From assembly GCF_014297275.1 (NCBI RefSeq), contig NZ_JACOQK010000001.1:310001-374000 (forward strand): 64,000 nucleotides of DNA. The letters run 5' to 3'. Each line of letters begins with the position of its first letter. Positions within the stretch are counted from its first letter, which is position 1. The notes under the pieces are model-generated. The model was given only the letters and a program-made list of their open reading frames with translations. It did not search any database and had not been told where the DNA came from. The translations under genes and the position numbers were made by a program. The stretch comes from Clostridium facile (lineage in GTDB: Bacteria > Bacillota > Clostridia > Oscillospirales > Ruminococcaceae). This document shows positions 44,942 through 52,700 of the stretch, piece by piece.

Positions 44942-45748
44942 ATGAAAAAAAGAATTTTATCTGTTATATTAGCGGCAGCATTATCTTTAACTGTATTTGC
45001 TGGATGTGGAGGTGGAAACGCAGACACTACTGGCGATGCAGCGAACAAAGATACCTATGTGATTGGTTTAGACCCAGAATTTCCACCAATGGGGTTTAAA
45101 GATGATTCCGGTAATATTATTGGTTTTGATATTGACTTGGGGGACGCTGTTGCGGAAGAAATGGGCGTTACTTTTAAATATCAGCCAATCGACTGGGCTT
45201 CCAAAGAAATGGAATTGGATACTGGAAGTATTGATATGATTTGGAATGGCTTTACCAAAACCCCAGAGCGTGAGGAAGGGATGACTTTAACCAAAGCATA
45301 TTTGGATAATGCACAGGTAATTGTAGTGCCTGCCGATAGTTCTATTAACAAAAAAGATGATTTGGAAGGCAAAAATATTTGCCTGCAAAAAGACTCCAGT
45401 GCAAAAGATGCTTTGGATAAAGATGAGATTGCTTCTAAGGTAGGTTCTGTTTCTGAACTATCCAGTAATGTGGATTGTTTCCAGGATATTGAAATGGGAC
45501 GTACTGAAGCGATGGTGGTAGACAAAGTAGTTGCGAAATATTATACTAGTTTGGAAACTAATGAAGGAAAATTCCGCATTTTGGAAGATGAATTATCAGA
45601 AGAAGAATATGTTATTGCAGTGAAAAAAGGCAATGATGAATTAAAAGATAAAGTGGAAGAAGCAATCCAAAAAGTAATTGACAGTGGAAAAGGCGCTGAA
45701 ATCTCCGAAAAATGGTTTGGGGAAGATATCATTAGTTTTGATGAATAA
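44942..45748 (+). CDS. Amino-acid ABC transporter substrate-binding lipoprotein
   Basis: About 268 residues. A lipoprotein signal peptide with lipobox VFAGC (Cys near 22) is followed by an SBP_bac_3 domain: YVIGLDPEFPPMGFKD, IIGFDIDLGDAVAEEMG, DMIWNGFTKTPEREEGM, LEGKNICLQKDSSAKDAL, KKGNDELKDKVEEAIQKV. It is of the polar amino acid (HisJ/GlnH-like) type and binds its ligand outside the membrane. AGGAG lies eight bases before this ATG; the in-frame ATG at 44933 has no SD. Permease and ATPase genes are not adjacent. Confidence 0.92.
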   Translation: MKKRILSVILAAALSLTVFAGCGGGNADTTGDAANKDTYVIGLDPEFPPMGFKDDSGNIIGFDIDLGDAVAEEMGVTFKYQPIDWASKEMELDTGSIDMIWNGFTKTPEREEGMTLTKAYLDNAQVIVVPADSSINKKDDLEGKNICLQKDSSAKDALDKDEIASKVGSVSELSSNVDCFQDIEMGRTEAMVVDKVVAKYYTSLETNEGKFRILEDELSEEEYVIAVKKGNDELKDKVEEAIQKVIDSGKGAEISEKWFGEDIISFDE

Positions 45749-45774
45749 TCTCTTATAACAATAATAAAGAAGAA

Positions 45775-45816
45775 AGGCTGATATTAAACTATTAATATCA
45801 GCCTTTCTTTTTTAGC
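45775..45816 (+). terminator. Terminator of substrate-binding protein gene
   Basis: AAAGGCTGATATTAA and TTAATATCAGCCTTT form a near-perfect stem followed by CTTTTTT. Confidence 0.9.
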
Positions 45817-46505
45817 ATGTTTTAGTTATGTTAATTTTTGGGATGTAAGTACAAAATAATCAACGAATAAGAGAAAGAGCAGTGGAATCAATATGGTGGA
45901 TAAGATTGATATTATTCCCATTGATAATTAGAACCAGAACAATACATATGCTGCTGATAGAATCGCAATGATACATTGTAAACCGAATCCTAACAACAAT
46001 ACCGTCAGCACCTCTTGTAAAATTTGTCCGCTAGCTATAAACATCGTTAACACAATATTGGCAAGTACTAAAAATAAAATCATGGGAACCAGCTCAAAAA
46101 TGGGTTTTATACTGAGTTGGAAATTGATAAAAACAATATACCCTTAAAATTGTTTGAATGATAGGAACATTTCGGATATATAGTAGGATCTCAATTGTTT
46201 TGTATATATAAGTACACACATCTCTAAAATACGTTGGATAAAATAAAGCCCAGCGTTTGTATCACTTCTATAAAACTAGCAGATACAGAAGTGATGTACA
46301 AAAATTTTGTTATAATATCTAATCAAGTAGAGATAATGGGAATCTCACTAAGAGAGTTAATGATAAATGAGATACTGAAACATGGAATGAAAGAGATAAA
46401 ATAGTAAGTAAGATTTGCATAATAGATGCAATAATAGTTCGAATCCCGACCACAAGAGAAACAAGGGGGTTCATTTTTTAATCTTATAGTATAGATGTAC
46501 TAAAA
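45817..46505. other. Gene-poor interval
   Basis: About 690 bp with no intact gene except a possible membrane-peptide remnant (45928-46083, minus). AGTTCGAATCCCGACCA at 46436-46452 resembles a tRNA T-arm, but its stem does not pair and no tRNA body precedes it. A TATAAT near 46313-46318 has no obvious gene behind it. Confidence 0.5.
45928..46083 (-). pseudogene. Remnant of an unknown membrane protein
   Basis: A 51-codon frame from the ATG at 46083 reads MILFLVLANIVLTMFIASGQ, then a second hydrophobic segment LTVLLLGFGLQCIIAI, and stops at TAA 45928-45930. Beyond that stop the same frame continues with hydrophobic sequence (MGIISILSTILIPLLFLLF) to about 45832. The frame upstream of the ATG is also open and hydrophobic. 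It looks like part of a polytopic membrane protein with a stop codon. There is no SD and I recognise no family. Confidence 0.4.
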
Positions 46506-46542
46506 AATTACCCAACAAATCGATTTGCTGGGTAATCACAAA
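46505..46542 (-). terminator. Terminator of asnS
   Basis: TTACCCA and TGGGTAA stems with complementary CAAAT/ATTTG around ATCG. On the minus strand TTTTTTA follows. Confidence 0.8.
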
Positions 46543-46560
46543 TAGAACTACAATTTTGTA

Positions 46561-47955
46561 TTAATATTCAGCAGAACCAGTTGTTCTTGGGAATGGCAAT
46601 ACATCACGGATGTTGGAAATACCAGTCATATACATAATCAGGCGTTCAAATCCCAAACCAAAGCCACAGTGTTTGGTGCCACCAAAACGGCGTAAATCCA
46701 GATACCAGGAATAATCCTCTGTTTTCATGCCCAGTTCTTCAATCCGTTGTTCCAGAATATCCAAACGTTCTTCACGCTGGCTTCCACCGATAATCTCCCC
46801 TACACCTGGAACCAATAAATCCATAGCGGCAACGGTTTTCTGGTCGTCGTTTAATCGCATATAAAATGCTTTGATTTCCTTTGGATAATCGGTAACAAAG
46901 ATAGGCTTTTTAAAGATTTCTTCTGTTAAGAAGCGTTCGTGTTCTGTTTGCAGATCAACACCCCAATAAACAGGGTATTCAAATTTGTCCTTATGCTGTT
47001 CTAAAATTTCAATTGCTTCTGTGTAGGTAACATGTCCAAAGTCGGAGTGGATTAAATCGTTTAAACGTTGTAACAGAGTTTTATCATAATGGGCATTAAA
47101 AAATTCCATGTCCGCTGGACAGGTATCCAAAACATATTGCAGTACAAACTGGATCATATCTTTTGCTAATTCCATATCATCTTGTAAATCGGCAAAAGCA
47201 ATTTCAGGTTCAATCATCCAGAACTCAGCCGCATGACGTGCTGTATTGGAATTTTCTGCACGGAAAGTAGGACCAAAGGTATAGGTTTTTCCAAACGCCA
47301 TGGTCATGCATTCCGCTTCCAATTGGCCAGATACTGTCAAACTAGTTGGTTTTCCAAAAAAGTCTTGAGAAAAATCAACTTCCCCTTCCTCGGTTAAAGG
47401 AGGATTTTTGGGGTCCAAAGTGGTAACCCGGAACATTTCTCCAGCGCCTTCCGCATCACTTGCGGTAATCAATGGGGTATGTGCGTAGATAAAACCACGT
47501 TCGTTAAAGAATTTGTGGATTGCGTACGCAGCAGCAGAACGTACCCGGAATACTGCGCTAAATGTGTTAGTACGTGGACGCAGGTGAGCAATCGAACGTA
47601 AAAACTCCAAAGAATGGCGTTTCTTTTGTAGTGGATAATCTGGAGAGGATGCCCCTTCCAATTGGATTTCCTCTGCATGGATTTCAAATGGCTGGCGTGC
47701 ATTTGGTGTAACTAAAACCTTACCAGTTACAATAATTGCGCTGCCTACATTGTATTTTGCTACTTCTTTAAAGTTCGATACTTTACCATCTTCAAATACA
47801 ATTTGAACTCCTTTAAAACAACTGCCGTCGTTTAATTCAATGAATCCTAATGCTTTGGAATCACGGATGGTACGAACCCAGCCACCAATGGTAACCTGTG
47901 CGCCATCCATTTCTGTATATTTTTGATACAGATCAGAAATTTCTGTTCGTTTCAT
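46561..47955 (-). CDS. asnS: Asparaginyl-tRNA synthetase
   Basis: 464 residues, class IIb aaRS. The OB-fold anticodon domain ([21 protein letters not shown]) is followed by motif 2 ([28 protein letters not shown]) and motif 3 ([14 protein letters not shown]). The C-terminus [11 protein letters not shown] is typical. It charges tRNA-Asn with asparagine. The frame extends to 48006, but AGGAG nine bases before the ATG at 47955 decides the start. It is the last gene after csoR and copZ on the same strand. Confidence 0.96.
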   Translation of the reverse strand: MKRTEISDLYQKYTEMDGAQVTIGGWVRTIRDSKALGFIELNDGSCFKGVQIVFEDGKVSNFKEVAKYNVGSAIIVTGKVLVTPNARQPFEIHAEEIQLEGASSPDYPLQKKRHSLEFLRSIAHLRPRTNTFSAVFRVRSAAAYAIHKFFNERGFIYAHTPLITASDAEGAGEMFRVTTLDPKNPPLTEEGEVDFSQDFFGKPTSLTVSGQLEAECMTMAFGKTYTFGPTFRAENSNTARHAAEFWMIEPEIAFADLQDDMELAKDMIQFVLQYVLDTCPADMEFFNAHYDKTLLQRLNDLIHSDFGHVTYTEAIEILEQHKDKFEYPVYWGVDLQTEHERFLTEEIFKKPIFVTDYPKEIKAFYMRLNDDQKTVAAMDLLVPGVGEIIGGSQREERLDILEQRIEELGMKTEDYSWYLDLRRFGGTKHCGFGLGFERLIMYMTGISNIRDVLPFPRTTGSAEY

Positions 47956-47992
47956 TTTTATTTGCTCCTTTTTATCTTGTTGTCTAAACAGT

Positions 47993-48196
47993 TTATTCTG
48001 TCTCAATTTTTGTTACTTCAAATCCAACATCTTCGATCGCTTCAATTAACTGCGCGTTTGTTGCTGTGCCGTCAAAGCTAGCAACCCGGTTTTCCAAGCT
48101 TACACGCACATTGGATAAGCCTAACTCCTCTAATGCGCCTTTTACACGGTTTACACAATGTTGGCACGCCATACCATTAATATACACTTTTGTCAT
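47993..48196 (-). CDS. copZ: Heavy-metal-associated (copper chaperone-like) protein
   Basis: 67 residues, a single HMA domain with the metal site [11 protein letters not shown] (CxxC) and the ferredoxin-like beta-alpha-beta fold pattern ending [11 protein letters not shown]. Such proteins carry Cu(I) to P-type ATPases or regulators; none is encoded nearby. GAGGAGG precedes the ATG. It lies 13 bp after csoR and 37 bp before asnS. Confidence 0.88.
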   Translation of the reverse strand: MTKVYINGMACQHCVNRVKGALEELGLSNVRVSLENRVASFDGTATNAQLIEAIEDVGFEVTKIETE

Positions 48197-48209
48197 ATTA
48201 AAAACCTCC

Positions 48210-48476
48210 TCAGTTAATTAACTTGCTAATAATATCCTCTAGTTCTTTCGTTTTTTGGTCAATATCTTCGTTGTTTTCCATAGCGGTTCTCATACAACTA
48301 TGCATATGCCCTGCAAGGATGAGTTTATTCGCACGTTTAAGCATGGATTGGGCGGCTAAAATTTGATTGGAAATATCGATGCAATACCGTTCTTCCTCAA
48401 TCATTTTTATAATACCCTCTATTTGTCCGCGACAGGTTTTTAGGGCTAACAAAGCCTTTTTCTTTTCCTCTGTCAA
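48210..48476 (-). CDS. csoR: CsoR/FrmR-family metal-sensing repressor
   Basis: 88 residues, an all-helical DUF156 repressor. The probable Cu(I) ligands form the CsoR-type set: Cys in EERYCIDISNQ, and His plus Cys in GHMHSCMRTAM. An FrmR-type formaldehyde sensor is less likely because of the adjacent CopZ. It starts at TTG 48476 with AAGG seven bases upstream. It heads csoR-copZ-asnS, probably derepressed by copper. Confidence 0.88.
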   Translation of the reverse strand: MTEEKKKALLALKTCRGQIEGIIKMIEEERYCIDISNQILAAQSMLKRANKLILAGHMHSCMRTAMENNEDIDQKTKELEDIISKLIN

Positions 48477-48514
48477 CCAGGTACCTTCTTTCTAAACTAT
48501 ATTATTAGACTTGT

Positions 48515-48550
48515 ATGATTATTGTATCATTTTACTATCTTGTTTGTCAA
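48515..48550 (-). promoter_or_regulatory. Promoter and possible operator of csoR operon
   Basis: Minus-strand TTGACA (48545-48550) and TACAAT (48521-48526), 18 bp apart. The -10 box lies within a small inverted repeat ATGAT-N6-ATCAT (48515-48530) that could be the repressor site. It lacks the G/C-tract of classic CsoR operators. Confidence 0.55.
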
Positions 48551-48764
48551 TTGTGCATCCCCATAAATTTGGTATTTTGTTTATATTTTTACATTATATT
48601 TTCACATCTTTTTCGTTATATTTAAAAAGTGGGGAAAATAAACCAAATTGCAATTTAGAAAATCACTTTATAATTGGATTTAGATGCTTTTACCGTTTTA
48701 TTATAGATAAAAATAGAAAATCGGTTTGGATTATGGTATACTAATTACAGGAGGCTGATATTTT

Positions 48765-49244
48765 ATGAAACAACCAATAATAGCAAAAACAGCTTATCTT
48801 GTACCGGGGGTTGCCGTAGTAGGGGATGTTTCCATTGGGGAATATTCTTCTATATGGTATCATGCTGTGATTCGGGGCGACTTATCACAAATAAAAATAG
48901 GGGACCGTTCCAACATTCAGGATGGCTGTATCCTGCATAGCGATGCTGGGATGCCATTAACTATTGGAAACCAGGTAACGGTAGGTCATGGAGCGATTTT
49001 GCATAGCTGTACCATAGGAGATAACTCTCTAATTGGAATGGGAGCTATTGTGTTAAATGGGGCCAAAATTGGAAAGAATTGTATTGTTGGAGCTGGTGCC
49101 TTAGTGACACAAAATACAATCGTACCTGATAATTCTTTGATCTTTGGCAACCCTGCAAAGGTGAAACGCAGCCTTACACCAGAAGAAATTCAGCATAATA
49201 CAGCCAATGCGGAAGAATATGTTGGCTGCATCCCAAACGAATAA
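48765..49244 (+). CDS. Gamma-class carbonic anhydrase-like hexapeptide-repeat protein
   Basis: 159 residues of left-handed beta-helix hexapeptide repeats (VVGDVSIGEYSSIWYHAVIRGD, VGAGALV, IFGNPAKVKR). Zinc-ligand histidines of the gamma-CA/YrdA/PaaY group are visible in ILHSD and VGHGAILHS. It is a trimeric cytoplasmic protein. Carbonic anhydrase activity is known for some relatives, not all. AGGAGG precedes the ATG and TATACT lies upstream near 48735. It is monocistronic. Confidence 0.88.
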   Translation: MKQPIIAKTAYLVPGVAVVGDVSIGEYSSIWYHAVIRGDLSQIKIGDRSNIQDGCILHSDAGMPLTIGNQVTVGHGAILHSCTIGDNSLIGMGAIVLNGAKIGKNCIVGAGALVTQNTIVPDNSLIFGNPAKVKRSLTPEEIQHNTANAEEYVGCIPNE

Positions 49245-49739
49245 TAGAAAGAAAAGAAGTATAAAAATAATTTACCATTTATATGAAAAACTTTTTAGTC
49301 CATGTGGTAATAAAAAGGTGGGTATAGAAGTACCTGCCTTTTTTAGTTGTACGGTTTTTTATGAAATTAGTCTATAAAAAATTTTGCTTTCTATTACTGA
49401 GAACAAGTAATCTATAGTTTATTATAATAGAATATCCTTATAATCATGGCAAAGGAGAGATAAGGACATCTATTTATATAGGATAAACAAGAAACTATAA
49501 TTATTGATGCCTATAATTGATACAATAAATAATTTTGTTATTATTTTTACGATAGCAAAATGTAAAAAATAATAAGGAAAGTTTGTGTAAAATGGTGATA
49601 GAAAAGTATATATAAAAAAGATATAATAAAATAACATGAAATTGTTAAATTGGTGTCTTAATTTATAACATAGGAAGGAGGAAAGTAGAATATTTTATAA
49701 GATACAATTTATATATTTATAACACAAGGAGGAAAAGGC
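49245..49739. other. Intergenic leader region of GH78 gene 49740
   Basis: A terminator (AAAGGTGGGTA with TACCTGCCTTT, then TTTT) lies at 49314-49345. The remaining ~390 bp are very AT-rich with no gene. Two SD-like sequences occur: GGAAGGAGG near 49673-49682, without a following start codon, and AAGGAGG at 49726-49735, which serves the gene. Unlike the other rhamnosidase genes, there is no divergent AraC gene here. Confidence 0.6.
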
Positions 49740-52700
49740 ATGAAAATGTGGAAACGAGCCTTGGGAATTTTGATTTCCGGGGCAATCTTATGCAGCAGTA
49801 TGGTTGGAAATTTTGCTTTTGCTGCGGAAGAACAAGAACATGTCAGCACGTGGGATGCCCAGTGGATCTGGGATGACGATTCAACTGCCCGAAATACCTG
49901 GATGGATTTCCGCAAAACAGTAGAATTAACCGAAGTTCCAGAAAAAGCGGAAGCCAGATTGGCAGTAGATTCCCGATATTGGCTGTATATCAATGGTGAA
50001 TTGGTCGTATTTGAAGGTGGATTAAAACGTGGTCCTACACCGGAAGATGGCTATTATGATGTGGTGGATATTGCCCCATATTTAAAAACTGGCACAAACA
50101 CTATTGCAGTAAAAGCTTGGTATTGGGGACCAAAAGACCAGTATGCCAGCTATTCCAACTACAGCAGTAAAAAAGCGGGCTTTTTGTTTGAAGCGCAAAT
50201 TGGAGACCAATTGGTAATCTCAGATGACAGTTGGAAAGTAAAACGGGATGAGGCATATCTGGACGATACCAAAATCGCGGGAGTTGGTCAGCCAAACTAC
50301 CGTATTCCAGCATATAATATCTATTACGATGCGAGAAAAACAGAAGATACTGGTTGGGAAGAGCCCGGATATGATGACAGTGGCTGGGAGAACGCAACCG
50401 AAATGGGGCAAGCACCTTGTGCACCTTGGAATGAACTGTACGAACGTCCTATCCCATTGACAAAAGATTATGGGTTAAAAGAGTATTTAAACATGGATCA
50501 GTATCGGGATTATACCACAACCCAGACAGAATCCATTACAATGAACGTTCCTTATAACGCTCAATTGACCCCATATCTAAAAATTGAAACAGACCAGCCA
50601 GGTCTGGAAATTAAAATGACAACCGAAAACACCAATATTGGGGCAGTACGCAGTACCTATATCACTAATGGAAATGGTGTACAGGAATTTGAAGCGCTGG
50701 GCTGGTTTAATGGGCAATATATTACATATGAAATTCCAGCTGGCGTAAAAATTATCAGCCTGCAATACCGTGAAAGCGGGTATAATACCGAATTTACAGG
50801 TTCGTTTACCAGTGATAATGAATTTTACAACAATCTGTGGCAGATGTGTTTGCGTACCTTATATATTACCATGAGGGATAGCTTTATGGATTGCCCGGAC
50901 CGTGAACGTGCCCAATGGTGGGGTGACACTACCAACGAGATGATGCAGATTGTGTACTCCATGGATGAAAATTCCTATCTATTGTATGAAAAAGGTCTAG
51001 ACCAAATGTTGGGCTGGATGGAAACTGACAATGAAAATGAGTACCGCAACGATGTATTGCAAACAGTAGTTCCAATTGCCGGGGATTATTTTGAACTTCC
51101 CATGCAGCAGTTAGCAGGTGTTTGTGGTTTTTGGGAATATTATCTGTATACAGGCAGAACCGAAACCCTGGAAAAAATGTATCAAGCTTCCAAAACCTAT
51201 TTGTATAAGTGGGATATGGGAAGCAATGGCTTAGTTGTCCATCGTGCAGGTAGTTGGGATTGGCCTGACTGGGGTTCCAATGCGGATGTTCCAGTATTAG
51301 AAAACGCTTGGTACTACAAAGCAATGTCCGATGTAGTAAAAATGGCGGAAGTTTTGGGATGTACAGAAGATATCCCCGCTATGCAGGAACGTCTAGATAG
51401 CATTGAAATGAACTACAATAGCTTCTGGACCGAAAAAGGATACAAATCTACAAATCAAGCGAAACCAGATGATCGTGCCAACGCAATGGCAGTATTGGCT
51501 GGCTTGGTGAACGAAAGCCAGTACCCAACAGTAGAAAATGTTTTGGAAACCATCTTTAACGCAAGCCCATATATGGAAAAGTATGTATTGGACGCAATGT
51601 GTGAGATGGGATATATGGAACAAGCCCAAAACAGAATGGTAACCCGTTATACCCCAATGGCAACTGATAATGGTTATACTACCCTGTGGGAAATGTGGGA
51701 CAAAGGCGGCGGAACCAGAAACCATGCATGGTCTGGCGGTCCAATGATTACCATGTCCAAGTATATGGCAGGAGTAAAACCAGTCATTGCTGGTTATGAT
51801 ATTTATGAGATCACTCCGGATATGGGAGAATTAAACCAGGTTCAAGTTTCTGTTCCTTCTGTAAAAGGTGCGATTGATGTTGCCATGCAACAGGATCTGG
51901 CGGCAAATACATTCTCCATGAATGTAACTTCACCAGCAGAAACCACTGCGTTGGTTGCAATCCCTCGTTTTGAAGGAGTCAATTCTACTATTACTGCCAA
52001 CGGTTCCGTTGTATTTGAAAATGGAGCGGCAGTAAACGGAAACCAAAATGTTGTATATACCGGACAAGATGGAAAATATGTTTACTTTACTGTAAATCCA
52101 GGCAGCTATCAAATCCAGTCAACCCCTAAAACAGATAGCAAAGAAAGCTACATTGTAACAATTCAAGGTACAGAAGGTGGGACTGTTTCTGTTGATAATA
52201 CTGTAGTGGAATTGCCATATACAACAACAGTAGCAACAGGCAGTAAACTAACCCTTACCGCAACACCGGATAGTGAACATAGTTTTGACTATTGGAGTGG
52301 TTCTATTGGCTCTGAAAATACCCAGATAGAGATTACAGCAAATACTGATTTGAACATTACCGCAAACTTTAAACAAAAAGAACAAAAGGAATACAGCTTA
52401 ATAAAATTATCCAATCCAGAAAATAATGATGTAATAGTAGAATATAATGGCCAGGATTATACTTTACCAACTACTTTGGTAGTAAAAACAGGTGATGTGG
52501 TACAGCTAAAAGCAAAGGATCAAAAATTTGGTATCACCCATTTTATGAACTGGCAAGGCGATATTTATTCCGCTAACTCAGAACTAGCTGTAAAAGTTGA
52601 CAAGGATATCTCTTTAGAAATTAACAGCGGTTATGCAGCAAATATAAACTTGGCAAAAGGCTCTGAGGTAACTGCAACGGATAGCATGGAAGCTCCTCCA

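Noticed and set aside
46400..46475. Possible tRNA gene (GTTCGAATCCCGACCA)
   Set aside because: The five bases before and after the T-loop do not pair, and no D-arm, anticodon arm or acceptor stem can be built upstream.
48511..48744. 77-residue plus-strand frame before the carbonic anhydrase-like gene
   Set aside because: It runs antisense across the csoR promoter, has no SD and a composition typical of AT-rich non-coding DNA.
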